This document shows positions 42,281-51,979 of a stretch of DNA of 64,000 nt, piece after piece (the first letter of the stretch is position 1; each line of letters opens with the position of its first letter). The notes under the pieces were generated by a model that was given only the letters and a program-made list of their open reading frames with translations, did not search any database and had not been told where the DNA came from. The position numbers were made by a program, and so were the translations under genes. The DNA lies in assembly GCA_025965895.1 (NCBI GenBank), contig JAOPWC010000161.1:1-64000 (forward strand). The letters run 5' to 3'. The DNA is from Mycobacterium sp. (GTDB taxonomy: Bacteria > Actinomycetota > Actinomycetes > Mycobacteriales > Mycobacteriaceae).

Positions 42281-43656
42281 GAGCCACCTGCGGGCGGCGC
42301 CATCATCCCGGGCAGGCCGGCCGCCGGGTTGGTCGGGACCGTCGCGGCGGGCGACGCATCCGCACCCGGTGCTTCAGCGGCCAGTGGGGCACCCGTGGCC
42401 GGCGGACCCGTGGGCGCCGCCGGAGGCGCCTCCGCCGCCAGCGGCGCGGGCGCGGGGCTCGCCGCGGGCGCGGGCCCTGGCGGAACGTAGTCGGGCCGCA
42501 TCCAGTCCTCGCTGTAGGTGACCTCGTTCGGCCGGGCCTGTGGGCCAACAAAGAAGTCCTCGCCAAGCGGGGGGAAGTTCCACTGGCGGTTCTTCACGAT
42601 CGGCGCCAGGTACTGCACGCACAGTTTTGCCGCTTGCCGCCCCCCCAGACGGGAGGCGGCCTGCACCGCACCGCAGAGGAAGGCGATCGGGTTGGCGAAG
42701 TTGGTGACGGCCAGCGCGCCGGTCAGCGACCCATTGGCAGGTTCATAGATGTTGTCGAAGTTCCCGATGGTCGTCGGGGCGATATGCAGCGTCTGCTTGA
42801 TGTCATCGAGGCTGTCAACCACTGCCTTGGTGATCGACGCGAGCTTGTCGGACGTCGTGCCCAGCGCCTCGCGGTTGTCTGCGGCGAAGCTCTGCACGTC
42901 ACCGACCACCGCGTTGAGGTCCTCTGCCGCCTGACCGACCTTGCTGGGGTCGTCGGACAGCAGCGACGTCACCGCGGCGAGGTTGCGGTTGAGCTGCTCG
43001 AGCAGATCCGCGCTGTCGTGCAGCGCCGACACCAGGGTCGACAGATTCTTGAACGTGGCGAAGATGTCTTTGCTGTGGTCGCCGAGCGCGGACAACGCCT
43101 GCGACAATTTGATGACGGTGTCGCGGATGTTGGCGCCTTGCCCGCGCAGATTGTCGGCGGTGGTGTTGATCAATGCGCCCAGCGTGCTCACGCCGCCTGG
43201 CTTCGTCGGCTGCAGCAGTTCAGTTAGCCGCTGAAGCTGCGCCCGGACGTCATCCCACTCGACGGGCACCGCCGTGCGATCCTTCGGGATAACGGCGCCG
43301 TCCCTCATCGCAGGCCCGCCCGTATAGACGGGCGTGAGCTGGACAGCCCGACCCGTAACCAGCTGCGGAGACAGGATCGCGGCCTTCGCGTCGGCAGGCA
43401 CTTTGTACTTGCCATCGAACCAGAATGAAACCTTGGCCCGGTCGGGCTGCGGTTCGATCCTGTCGACCTTGCCCACCGGCACGCCCAGGATGCGCACGTC
43501 GTCGCCGCGGAAAAGCCCGGTGCTGTTGTCGAAGTAGGCGACCACCCTCGTTCGGGCGACCTGACCGGCGGCGCGCACCGCGACGAAAACCGACGCGACC
43601 AGCACCACCACGAGAACGGCTGCCAGGACGACACGGGCGTTTCGCAGCCTCGTCAT
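42277..43656 (-). CDS. mceD: Mce family protein MceD
   Basis: A 459-residue Mce subunit. TM VVLAAVLVVVLVASVFVAV is followed by the MCE domain (RVVAYFDNSTGLFRGDDVRILGVPVGKVDRI) and helices to ~390. A low-complexity Ala/Pro tail of ~90 residues follows, as usual for MceD. The start overlaps the mceC stop by 1 bp (TAATG). Confidence 0.92.
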   Translation of the reverse strand: MTRLRNARVVLAAVLVVVLVASVFVAVRAAGQVARTRVVAYFDNSTGLFRGDDVRILGVPVGKVDRIEPQPDRAKVSFWFDGKYKVPADAKAAILSPQLVTGRAVQLTPVYTGGPAMRDGAVIPKDRTAVPVEWDDVRAQLQRLTELLQPTKPGGVSTLGALINTTADNLRGQGANIRDTVIKLSQALSALGDHSKDIFATFKNLSTLVSALHDSADLLEQLNRNLAAVTSLLSDDPSKVGQAAEDLNAVVGDVQSFAADNREALGTTSDKLASITKAVVDSLDDIKQTLHIAPTTIGNFDNIYEPANGSLTGALAVTNFANPIAFLCGAVQAASRLGGRQAAKLCVQYLAPIVKNRQWNFPPLGEDFFVGPQARPNEVTYSEDWMRPDYVPPGPAPAASPAPAPLAAEAPPAAPTGPPATGAPLAAEAPGADASPAATVPTNPAAGLPGMMAPPAGGS

Positions 43657-44990
43657 TACGGCTGACCTCCCGACGGCGGCACCTCACCCGGTGCCGGCAC
43701 GTAGACCGGCGACGGTGTCGGTTCCGGTATGGACTGCAGCTCGGGCGGCGACGGTGCCGGCGGGCCAGGCGGCGGGCCGCCGGGCGGCGGGGCGGGAGGT
43801 GGTTGGCGGTAGGGGTAGCAGCCAGCCACGGGCAGCACGCACCCACCACGGTCGCCCGGGTTGCCGGTAATTGCGTCGGGAACGTTCAGCCTCGGCTCGC
43901 CTCCCTGGCCGGTCCGCGGGTACGGCACCGGCAGGGCCGGGGTCGCGGGCTGGCCGGTCTGCGGTTCGGTGAGCTGCGACGGCAGCAACGTGGCCGGGTC
44001 CAATCCCAGATCGGAGAATGCGGCATCGACGAACGGCTGGATGAACTGGCCCGGGAACAGGTTCACCACGTACGCACTGAAGAACGGACCCGAGGCGACC
44101 GATTCGCCGAGCGACATCGCGTAGTCGTTGAGCCGTTTGATCGCCTCCTGCACGCGCTCCTTGCGGTTGTCGACGATCGCCAGCACCCCATTGAGCTTGT
44201 CCAGGGCCGGTCGCAGTTGCTGCCGGTTTTCGGCGATGAATCCCTTGAGTTGCTGTGACACCGCCGAAATGTTGGACCAGATCTGATCCAGCGCGCTGCT
44301 TTGCGTACGCAGTTGCGCCAGCAGCGCATTGGTGTCCCTCACCAAGCTGACCACCTGGTCGGTGCGCTTGGCCAGCACTCCAGTCGCCTTGGCCGCGTTG
44401 TCGAGCAGGGCCCGGAGGTGGGCATCGCGCTCGTTGAGGGTCTCAGAAAACCGCGCCACCCCTTGCACCGCGTTCTTCAGATCTGGCGGGGTATTGGAAA
44501 AGGTTTGCGCCAGGGTGGCCAACGAGTCCGAGAGCTGGGCGGTGTTCAGCCCGCTGATCGTGGTGGACAAGTCGCCAAGGGCATCGGGCAGCTGATAGGG
44601 CGACACTGTCCGATCGATCGGGATGGCGCCGGCGAGCTGGCCCTCACCCCGCGGTAAGACATCGAGGATCTTGGTGCCGAGAAGGCTCTTCGTCTTGATC
44701 GCGGCCTCGGTGCGGTCCCCCAGGTGGATGCTCTTGTCGATGCGGAACTTGACCAGGACACGAGGCCCGTCCAGTGCGATACCGGACACCTTTCCCACGG
44801 GGTATCCGGAGACTTCCACGCCGGCACCATTGAACAACCCACCGGCGTCGGCGAAGTAGGCCGAGTAGTCGTTGCCCTGGCCGAGGAAGGGCAGCTTCTG
44901 GTAGTTCAGCGCGGCAAGCGCGATCGCAACGACTGCTGCAACGCCGACGGCGCCGATGATCGTTGGGTTGCGCTCAGTGAACGGTTTCAT
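43656..44990 (-). CDS. mceC: Mce family protein MceC
   Basis: A 444-residue Mce subunit. TM IIGAVGVAAVVAIALAALNY is followed by the MCE domain (YSAYFADAGGLFNGAGVEVSGYPVGKVSGIALD), helices and a Pro-rich C-terminus (PPPAPPPGGPPPGPP). I chose ATG 44990 (MKPFTERNP), which overlaps the mceB stop as ATGA; the longer frame lies inside mceB. Confidence 0.92.
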   Translation of the reverse strand: MKPFTERNPTIIGAVGVAAVVAIALAALNYQKLPFLGQGNDYSAYFADAGGLFNGAGVEVSGYPVGKVSGIALDGPRVLVKFRIDKSIHLGDRTEAAIKTKSLLGTKILDVLPRGEGQLAGAIPIDRTVSPYQLPDALGDLSTTISGLNTAQLSDSLATLAQTFSNTPPDLKNAVQGVARFSETLNERDAHLRALLDNAAKATGVLAKRTDQVVSLVRDTNALLAQLRTQSSALDQIWSNISAVSQQLKGFIAENRQQLRPALDKLNGVLAIVDNRKERVQEAIKRLNDYAMSLGESVASGPFFSAYVVNLFPGQFIQPFVDAAFSDLGLDPATLLPSQLTEPQTGQPATPALPVPYPRTGQGGEPRLNVPDAITGNPGDRGGCVLPVAGCYPYRQPPPAPPPGGPPPGPPAPSPPELQSIPEPTPSPVYVPAPGEVPPSGGQP

Positions 44991-46012
44991 TTCGGCGTGC
45001 ACCGCCCACTGGGCTGGCCGGCGACCTTGACGTACACCGGCTGGCCGCCTTTTCCGTTGAGCTTGAGCACGACATCGCACAGGTAAAAGCTGAAGAAGTC
45101 GCCGTACATCCCCTGCCGGGCCAGGGCCCGGTACTTGTCCGGCAGCTGATTGAGCAGATTGTCGAGGTAGTCGTGGTCGGCCACCGCGATGCCCGCGGTC
45201 CGGTCGGTTTCGTGAACCACGTTCTGGAACGGCTCCCGGGCCCGCGAGAGCAGGTCGGCGACCGAACCGGCAGCCGCGTTGGTGTAGGCCACCGCGTTGG
45301 AGATGTCGCTCCTACGTGCCGCCAACCCCTGGACCAGCTGCGACAACGACGTCACTGCTTTGTCCAGCCGGTCGCTTTGGCCGCCCAGCGACCCCAACAC
45401 CACGTTGAGGTTGTCGATGACCTGCCCGATCAATAGATCGCGGTCGGCCAACGTGTTCGTCACCGCCGCCGCCTGGTCCAGAAACGACCCGACACTGGGC
45501 CCCTGGCCCTGTAACGCCTGTATCAGCTGTCCGCTCAGCTCGTTGACCTGGCCCGGGTCCAGCGCACGAAACAGCGGCCGGAAGCCGCCGAGCAGCGCAT
45601 CCAGGTCCAACGCGGGCTCCGTGTGCGACACCGGAATGGTTTGACCGGGCTTGAGCGGAGTGAGCGGTCCGGCGCCTTCCTCCAAGGCCAGGAAGCGTCC
45701 ACCGACCAGGTTGTCATAGCGGATCGCTGCCCGGTTTCCCTCGGTGAGGATGACGGAATTGTCGGTGGAGAATTCGACCCGCACCGTCGCGTCCCGGTTG
45801 ATGGAGATTTTCTTGACCTGGCCGACCTCGACCCCGGCGATCCGGACGAAGTTGCCGGTCTTCAGGCCCGACACGTTGGTGAACTCGGCGGCGTAGGTCT
45901 CGCCTTGGCCGAACCGAAAATTCGCGAAAATCGTCAGCAGCGCGAACGTGCCGAGCAGGCACAACGTTAGAAAGATGGCCAGGCGCCAGGCGGCGCCCCT
46001 GACGTTACCCAC
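44987..46012 (-). CDS. mceB: Mce family protein MceB
   Basis: A 341-residue subunit, the shortest of the six, as is usual for MceB. TM AIFLTLCLLGTFALLTIFANF is followed by the MCE domain (YAAEFTNVSGLKTGNFVRIAGVEVGQVKKISI) and helices. It ends with the FYLCDVV and GRCTP Cys pair common in MceB. It lies 39 bp after mceA. Confidence 0.92.
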   Translation of the reverse strand: MGNVRGAAWRLAIFLTLCLLGTFALLTIFANFRFGQGETYAAEFTNVSGLKTGNFVRIAGVEVGQVKKISINRDATVRVEFSTDNSVILTEGNRAAIRYDNLVGGRFLALEEGAGPLTPLKPGQTIPVSHTEPALDLDALLGGFRPLFRALDPGQVNELSGQLIQALQGQGPSVGSFLDQAAAVTNTLADRDLLIGQVIDNLNVVLGSLGGQSDRLDKAVTSLSQLVQGLAARRSDISNAVAYTNAAAGSVADLLSRAREPFQNVVHETDRTAGIAVADHDYLDNLLNQLPDKYRALARQGMYGDFFSFYLCDVVLKLNGKGGQPVYVKVAGQPSGRCTPK

Positions 46013-46051
46013 GCTGCCCTCCTATCTCCTGCTTGCGTCGATCGTCGCTGG

Positions 46052-47431
46052 TCACGGTGGGGTCTGGCCATTCTGATCGGGCTGTGCCGGCCCCGGGCCG
46101 GGCGCTGCCGGCGGCACGCCAGGCCATAGCGGCACCCCGCCCGGGCCGTACAGCTGCGCGCCGTAGGGCGGCGCCCCGGGATAGGGCACCGGCCCGACCG
46201 CCGGCCCGGGGATGCACTGTCTGATGCTCGGCGGCTGCGGGACGGCCCTGGTCACCGGGAAGAAGTCGTTCCAGCAGGGGTGCCCGATGCCGGAGTTAGG
46301 CCGGATATCCGTGCCGGTTCCCCAACCAGTGTTGGTGACGAGCTGTCGCACCGGGAAGTTCTTCGTAGGGTCGGGCAATGACCCACACCCGGGCTTTCCG
46401 CCGGGTCCACCCTTGGCCGCGACAATAGGAAGGTTGTCGGGATACACGTAGGGGTCGTTGCCCAGCAAGAGGGCGACATCCAGTTGGGTCGTCCGGCCGT
46501 CCGCCCCGCCCCACACCGAATAACCACCGTTGTTGAGGAACCACGTCGCGCCCTGCAGCAAACACGTGTACTCGGGGCTGTAGTTGAGCAGCAGATTCGT
46601 CGTCGGCTCGAGAATGTTGACGGATCCGACGAGGTTGTCTCTACTCGTGGCAAGCAGGTTGGTCCCTGCCTTCGAGAAGCCGATGACGTTGAGCAGCAAG
46701 TTGTCCAGCGCCGTCGACTGATTCACCACTGTGGTACTGGTGGTGCTGGCGGCGTTCAGGACCGTCAGGATGTTCTGCGCGGCCGCGCTGTAGGTGTCGT
46801 TGAAGTTCTTGAACGAACGCCAGTCCTGGCGGATGGTGTCGTTGCGGGCGTTGAGCGCCAGCAACACCTGGTTGAGATCGGTGGTCGCCTCGCCTATCCG
46901 TTCACCGTGCCCGCGCACTGAATCGGCCACTGCGGTCAACACCGCGTTCAGTTTCGCCGGATCGACCACGTTGAGCAGGTCGACGAGGTTTTCGAAGACG
47001 GTGTTGACCTCGGTGGTGACATTCGTGGAATACAGCACCGCGCCCGCGGCCAGCCGCACGCGACTCGGGTTCTTCGGAGGAACGAAGTCGACGAACTTGG
47101 CGCCGAACGCCGTGGTGGCCTGGATCTGTGCCTGCACGTTGGCTGGGATGTAGCGGATCTGATCGGGGTCGATCTGAAGACTCAAGCTGACCGTGTTCTT
47201 GCCACCGTTGATCTGGCTGACCCGGCCGACCTGTACGCCGCGCAGTTTGACCTTGGCGTTGGTTTCCAGCACCAGACCCGAGCGATCCGATGTCAGTGTC
47301 ACCGGCACGTAGGACCTGAACGTTCCGGCGAACAGCGCCGTCGTCACGTACAGGAACACACCGACCGCGACGAACAGAATCAGAGTCCACCACCCGGGGT
47401 GGATGCGGTTTTCTCCCTTCCTTGCTTCCAT
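46052..47431 (-). CDS. mceA: Mce family protein MceA
   Basis: A 459-residue first Mce subunit. TM WWTLILFVAVGVFLYVTTALFAG is followed by the MCE domain (YVPVTLTSDRSGLVLETNAKVKLRGVQVGRVSQI), helices and Pro/Gly-rich C-terminus with several cysteines. It starts 4 bp after yrbEB, so it is coupled to the permease genes. Confidence 0.92.
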   Translation of the reverse strand: MEARKGENRIHPGWWTLILFVAVGVFLYVTTALFAGTFRSYVPVTLTSDRSGLVLETNAKVKLRGVQVGRVSQINGGKNTVSLSLQIDPDQIRYIPANVQAQIQATTAFGAKFVDFVPPKNPSRVRLAAGAVLYSTNVTTEVNTVFENLVDLLNVVDPAKLNAVLTAVADSVRGHGERIGEATTDLNQVLLALNARNDTIRQDWRSFKNFNDTYSAAAQNILTVLNAASTTSTTVVNQSTALDNLLLNVIGFSKAGTNLLATSRDNLVGSVNILEPTTNLLLNYSPEYTCLLQGATWFLNNGGYSVWGGADGRTTQLDVALLLGNDPYVYPDNLPIVAAKGGPGGKPGCGSLPDPTKNFPVRQLVTNTGWGTGTDIRPNSGIGHPCWNDFFPVTRAVPQPPSIRQCIPGPAVGPVPYPGAPPYGAQLYGPGGVPLWPGVPPAAPGPGPAQPDQNGQTPP

Positions 47432-47435
47432 GCCG

Positions 47436-48290
47436 TTACCCCGCCAGGTTGAAGTGGCCGGACTGCCCGTAGACGGCGAGCGAAATCAACGCGATCTCAA
47501 CCGCCGCGATCACCATCGAGGTGCGCACCGCTCGACCCACGGCCTCGCCGACCCCGGCCGGGCCCCCGCTCGCGGTGAACCCGTAGAAGGTATGCACGAG
47601 CATGATGACGAGCGTCATCGCTACGCACTGGAAGAACGACCAGATCAGGTCGGTGGGATTGAGGAAGGTGTTGAAGTAATGGTCGTAGACACCGGACCCC
47701 TGCCCGTAGATGGCGGTGGTGCCGGCGCGCGCTGCCAGGAAGGCCATCATGACTGCCACGCAGTACAGCGGGATCACCACGATCACCCCGGCGATGACCC
47801 GGGTGGACGCCAGGTAGGTGATGCTGCGAATCCCGATCACCTCAAGCGCGTCGATCTCCTCGTTGATCCGCATCGCACCAAGCTGAGCGGTGGCGCCGGC
47901 GCCGATGGTCGCCGACAGGGCGACGGAAGTGGTTCCCGGCACGATAAGCCGGACATTGAAGAACGCCGACGCGAACCCCGTCAGGGCTTCCACACCGACG
48001 GACGCCAACTGGTTGTAGCCCTGAACCGCCACCAAGGCGCCGGTGGTGACGGTGAGGAAGCCGACGATCGCGACGGTGCCGCCGACCACTGCGAGCGCCC
48101 CGGAACCCAACCCCATCTGCGCGATCAGCCGGAGCACCTCGGGGCGGTAGTTGATGAGGGCATCGGGAATCGATGCGAGTGTCCTGGTGTAGAACTGCAT
48201 TTGCGTTCCGACCCGCAGCCACTCCCGGACCACGCTTTTCCTCGCGCGTCGGAGGCGCATGTATGGCTTGCTGGGGACGGCTTGGGTCAT
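47436..48290 (-). CDS. yrbEB: YrbE/MlaE-type permease subunit B
   Basis: A 284-residue permease of the Mce lipid importer. The family core is ATIGAGATAQLGAMRINEEIDALEVIGIRSITYLASTRVIAGVIVVIPLY, with the EExDALxVxG coupling helix that contacts the MceG ATPase. GFTASGGPAGVGEAVGRAVR is the conserved C-terminal loop. It lies 9 bp after yrbEA. No mceG is in the window; mycobacteria encode it elsewhere. Confidence 0.93.
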   Translation of the reverse strand: MTQAVPSKPYMRLRRARKSVVREWLRVGTQMQFYTRTLASIPDALINYRPEVLRLIAQMGLGSGALAVVGGTVAIVGFLTVTTGALVAVQGYNQLASVGVEALTGFASAFFNVRLIVPGTTSVALSATIGAGATAQLGAMRINEEIDALEVIGIRSITYLASTRVIAGVIVVIPLYCVAVMMAFLAARAGTTAIYGQGSGVYDHYFNTFLNPTDLIWSFFQCVAMTLVIMLVHTFYGFTASGGPAGVGEAVGRAVRTSMVIAAVEIALISLAVYGQSGHFNLAG

Positions 48291-48299
48291 CGGTTCACC

Positions 48300-49079
48300 T
48301 CATTGCACCGTGAACTGGATGCCGACGGCGGTCACGATGACGTTGATCGCGAACAGCACCATGAAGGTGAACACCACGGTCTCGTTGACCGCGTTGCCGA
48401 CGCCGGCCGGCCCACCGCCGACCGAGATGCCCTTGTAGCAGGCGATCAAGCCTGCCGCCATCCCGAATAGCGTCGCCTTGACCAGCGAGACAATGACGTC
48501 GGCCATGCCGGTGAGCGTCGTCAGACCCTGGACGAACGCGCCCGCCGCGACATGCTGGACATAGACGCAGAAGAAGAACGCGCCGGTAAGCCCGACCATG
48601 ATCACTGTCGCGGACAGGGCCAAGGCCACCGTGGTAGCGGCCAGGACCCGGGGAACCACCAGCGTTTGGATGGGGTTGATGCCCATCACCCGCAGCGCAT
48701 CGATTTCGTCGCGGATGGTCCGCGCCCCCAGATCCGCGCACATGGCAGTGGCGCCCGCGCCCGAGACCACCAGCACCGTGACAATCGGGCCGATCTGGTT
48801 CACGGTGCCGATCGCGGCGCCGGTACCGGAGAAATCCGACGCACCGAATTCGGTCAGCAGAACGTTGAACGTGAACACCAGCAGGACCGAGTACGGCATC
48901 GTCAACATCAGCGCCGGCAAGACCGACACCCGTGCCACGAACCAGCTCTGGAGTATGTATTCCTTCCAGGCGAACGGCGGCTTGAACATGACCACGAAGG
49001 TGTCCAGCGCCATCGCAAAGAAGCCGCCCGTCGCGCGAAGCGGCTTGCCGCCCAGGGACATCGCTGTCACAGCCTGCAC
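48300..49079 (-). CDS. yrbEA: YrbE/MlaE-type permease subunit A
   Basis: A 259-residue permease, first gene of the mce operon. SGAGATAMCADLGARTIRDEIDALRVMGINPIQTLVVPRVLAATTVAL is the family signature, and YKGISVGGGPAGVGNAVNETVVFTFMVLFAINVI ends it. The start is given as GTG/ATG at 49079 (MQAVTAMSLGGKPLRATGGFFAMALDTF); ATG 49061 would also fit family length. Confidence 0.92.
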   Translation of the reverse strand: MQAVTAMSLGGKPLRATGGFFAMALDTFVVMFKPPFAWKEYILQSWFVARVSVLPALMLTMPYSVLLVFTFNVLLTEFGASDFSGTGAAIGTVNQIGPIVTVLVVSGAGATAMCADLGARTIRDEIDALRVMGINPIQTLVVPRVLAATTVALALSATVIMVGLTGAFFFCVYVQHVAAGAFVQGLTTLTGMADVIVSLVKATLFGMAAGLIACYKGISVGGGPAGVGNAVNETVVFTFMVLFAINVIVTAVGIQFTVQ

Positions 49080-49656
49080 CCCCCCGACGCGGGGAGCTGG
49101 AAGCGCCGCCAGCTCACCCGTGAACGTTCGCCACGTACCGGCCGCCGGCCGATGAGTGAACTCCGCCGCCGCCGGGAGGGCAGGCGATCGGTTCCCCCCC
49201 AGCCTCGACAGGGATCGTTTGGCTTGGCAGCAAGCCGTTGTGTCGGTCGCATGGTGTTACAGATGATGCGACCAGTAATGCTGATCCGCAGCCGTATTCT
49301 GATGATTGTTACAATTTTTATTCTGCTCGTGCGAATGTCGCCGGCCTCGTGGGCGCGCACCCGACCGCGCTGCCCCGGGCACGGGCATGCTGCCAGGGTG
49401 GCTACGCCCCCCGTCGCCCCCAGCTGCAGATAGTCACCACCAGCGGACGGCATGGCGGGAACGGTATCCAGCGATCAACATGGTGGCTGCTCCACCAAGA
49501 GGGATAATGTGTCCCTCGTCGGAGTCACTTTCGAGTGGGCCGGCGGTGGGTTTGCTGATCACCGACGGCCGCACGCCGTAGCGCGGGTGGCGTTGGCGCA
49601 GCGCCTTTTTGACGGCTGCGTCAAGCAACGATATGGCGGGGGGTACCTAGTCCGAC
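49080..49656. other. 577-bp region upstream of the mce operon with a probable promoter, no supported gene
   Basis: No frame gives a recognisable protein. An AT-rich island at about 49290-49325 (unusual in this GC-rich DNA) contains the inverted repeat ATTGT-T-ACAAT (49305-49315), a plausible promoter/operator site for the minus-strand mce operon about 230 bp away. The far end of the region meets the tail of the acyl-CoA synthetase pseudogene. Confidence 0.4.
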
Positions 49657-50995
49657 TCACCGATCGCGGTATTCAATCACCAAGTCGTTTGGTGCACAAG
49701 AGTTTTCTCGCGCCCGCAGATCGACACGCCGAATCTTGCCAGAGATCGTCTTGGGTAGCTCCGCGAATTCGATCCGCCGGATGCGCTGGTAAGGCGCAAG
49801 GTTGCGGTGGGCATGGTCGACGATTGCGTCGGCGGTCGCCCGATCGGGTGCCCACCCCGCCGCCAAGCTGATGTGCGCAACCGCCGGATGCTCGATGAGC
49901 ACGCTTTCCAGTTCGAACGGGGAAATCTTGTCGTCGGACGCCTTGAACACGTCGTCGGTGCGGCCAACGTAAGTGATGTAGCCGTCGGCATCGCGGCTGG
50001 CCACATCCCCGGTGTGGTAGCGGCCGGCCCCGGTGACCACCTCGTCGCGATCGTCGTCGCCGAGATAGCCGGTCATGAGGTTCACCCGTCACGGATCCAG
50101 TCGCAGGCAGATCTCCCCCTCGCCGGCCGGCTGCCCGCTGAGGGGGTCGACGATCTCGACCGCAACACCGGGCAGCTGCCGCCCCATCGAACCGGGCTTG
50201 ACCGGCGAGCCGGGGGTTTTGCCGATCAACGCCGTGGTCTCGGTCTGCCCGAACCCGTCGCGGATGGTCAGGCCCCGGCGCTTCTGTACATGCGCGATCA
50301 CCTCCGGGTTCGGCGGCTCACCCGCGCCGACCGCCTCCCGCAACACAGTGGGCCCGGCACCCAGGTCGGCCTGAATGAGCATGCGCCACACCGTCGGCGG
50401 CGCGCACAGCGAGGTGACACCGGCCTGATGCAGCATCGTCAGGAAGCGGGTTGCGTCGACGCGGGTGTATGTGTAGCTGTACACAGGATCGTCGATTCGG
50501 CGATCCACGGCGCGAAGAACGAACTCCAGGCGTGCTTGGCCCGTCTCGGTGAGCTGATGTTGAGGTGGACGTCACCCGGGCGCAATCCGAGGAAGTACCG
50601 CAATCCGAGGAAGTACATTGTCGACAGTTGCCCGACGGGGTAGGACACGGTTCGTATGCTCCACGAGTTTGGGCCGGCGAGTGGTGCCGGAGGTGAAGTA
50701 GATCAGCATCGGGTCGTCCGCGCCGGTCTGGGTGGCGGGCCGTGACGGCAGGGCCACCGTGTCGGCCAGCCGGTAGGGGCGCCACGGAGCCGGCGCTCGC
50801 CGATTGCGATGCCATCGAAATACCCAGGGATATCAGCGGCGCGACGCCTGCTGCCGACAGTGATGTGACGAGCCGATTCGATCGCGCGGCCATCTCGGCG
50901 AAGGAGTAGGAGCGATCGGTCCCGTCCTTACCAATGATGCGCAACGCGGTAGGCTTCTCGGCCGGTTGTTCGGTCCATCGGTCCGGACTCCCCAC
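49657..50995 (-). pseudogene. Medium-chain acyl-CoA synthetase (AMP-binding enzyme), broken by frameshifts, a tandem duplication and a stop
   Basis: Fragments of one AMP-forming acyl-CoA synthetase follow each other in different frames. They are an N-terminal piece (EKPTALRIIGKDGTDRSYSFAEMAARSNRL), the ATP-binding P-loop (YFTSGTTRRPKLVEHT), a central piece (GDVHLNISSPRRAKHAWSSFFAPWIAEST), then TRFLTMLHQAGVTSLCAPPTVWRML with DGFGQTET, and after an in-frame TGA (50089-50091) the C-terminal domain with NLMTGYLGDD, YHTGDVASRDADGYITYVGRTDDVFK and LPKTISGKIRRVDLR. Frameshifts are needed near 50850, 50650 and 50490. It would have activated a fatty or aromatic acid. Confidence 0.88.
50581..50616. repeat. 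18-bp perfect tandem duplication inside the synthetase pseudogene
   Basis: CGCAATCCGAGGAAGTAC occurs twice in direct succession. In the coding frame it doubles YFLGLR, between GQLSTM and PGDVHLN. It is in-frame by itself, so it is one of several lesions rather than the inactivating one. Confidence 0.92.
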
Positions 50996-51064
50996 ATCCG
51001 TTCATCTGGGAAACTTGCGGTGACTGCGCCACTACAGAGCCGAAGGCGACTCGAAGGAGGCCGC

Positions 51065-51796
51065 GTGCAACGTCGCGATCCTGCGCTCCGGTCCTCTCGG
51101 GCTGAGCGCGTCGCGGCCGACCTGGAACACGAGATCCTCAGTGCCCGCCTGCCGGTCGGGGCCCACCTCGGGCGCCGCTCGGAGATCATGGACCGGTTCG
51201 GCATCAGCCCGACGGTGATGAACGAGACACTGCGCATCCTGCGCGATCGCGACCTGGTCACGGTTCGGCCCGGACCGGGCGGCGGAATTACGGTGGCCAG
51301 CGCGCCCCCGCAAGTCCGTCTGGGCGCGCTGGATTTGTGGTTTCAGCCTTCCACCCCACATCCCCTGGACCTGTTTGAAGCCCGGTTGTACCTCGAGTTC
51401 GGCCTGACCAAGGCGGCGTTCGAGCGGGCGACCAGCGACGATATCGCCGCAATGCGGTCGGCGATGGTTACGCTGCGGGGCAGCACCGATGCCCAGGAGT
51501 TCTTCGACGCCGTGCTGGCGTTTCACGGCGTCGTCGCGGCCGCCGCGCACATCCCCGTCCTGGAGGGCATGCACCAGCTCATCGTCACCAGCATCAAGGC
51601 TGTGCTTTCCCGGGTGGTGTTTGTCCGCCACCACGAGCAGCAGCTGGCCAGGAGTCTTGAGGTCCATGACGACATCGTGGCCGCCATCGCACTTCACGAT
51701 CAGGCCTCGTTCGTCGATGCCATTAACCGCCACGATCAAGACCTGATCCGCGCCGACGACCCGGACCGCATGCCGATCACTCCGCAGCGCCTCTGA
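51065..51796 (+). CDS. GntR-family (FCD-type) transcriptional regulator of the aromatic operon
   Basis: A 243-residue regulator. The wHTH is AERVAADLEHEILSARLPVGAHLGRRSEIMDRFGISPTVMNETLRILRDRDLVTVRPGPGGGITVA (about 12-77), followed by an FCD-like helical domain (LFEARLYLEFGLTKAAFERAT ... FHGVVAAAAHIPVLEG ... VHDDIVAAIALHD). I chose GTG 51065 with AGGAGG 5 nt upstream. It lies directly ahead of the ring-cleavage operon and its paired operators, so it most likely represses that operon in the absence of an aromatic inducer. Confidence 0.88.
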   Translation: MQRRDPALRSSRAERVAADLEHEILSARLPVGAHLGRRSEIMDRFGISPTVMNETLRILRDRDLVTVRPGPGGGITVASAPPQVRLGALDLWFQPSTPHPLDLFEARLYLEFGLTKAAFERATSDDIAAMRSAMVTLRGSTDAQEFFDAVLAFHGVVAAAAHIPVLEGMHQLIVTSIKAVLSRVVFVRHHEQQLARSLEVHDDIVAAIALHDQASFVDAINRHDQDLIRADDPDRMPITPQRL

Positions 51797-51893
51797 CCGG
51801 ACGTCACTGATAGGCGCGCAGCTGGCTTCCATAGTCGGATCAGTCCTGCCCGCACGCTGGTACTTCTACCACTTCCGGGGTGTGACCCACAAC

Positions 51894-51929
51894 ATTGTGC
51901 ATGCACATCTTGAATTGTGCATCCACAAT
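51894..51929. promoter_or_regulatory. Pair of GntR-type operators ahead of the aromatic operon
   Basis: Site 2 (51914-51929) is a perfect inverted repeat ATTGTG-CATC-CACAAT. Site 1 (51894-51909) is ATTGTG-CATG-CACATC, differing only in the last two bases. Their centres are exactly 20 bp apart, two helical turns, fitting cooperative binding of two dimers on one face. A TATCTT just downstream (51933-51938) could be the -10 box that the repressor covers. Confidence 0.8.
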
Positions 51930-51979
51930 AGCTATCTTGGACGGAACTCACCGTCCAACGTCTTGCACGGAGTACGACC

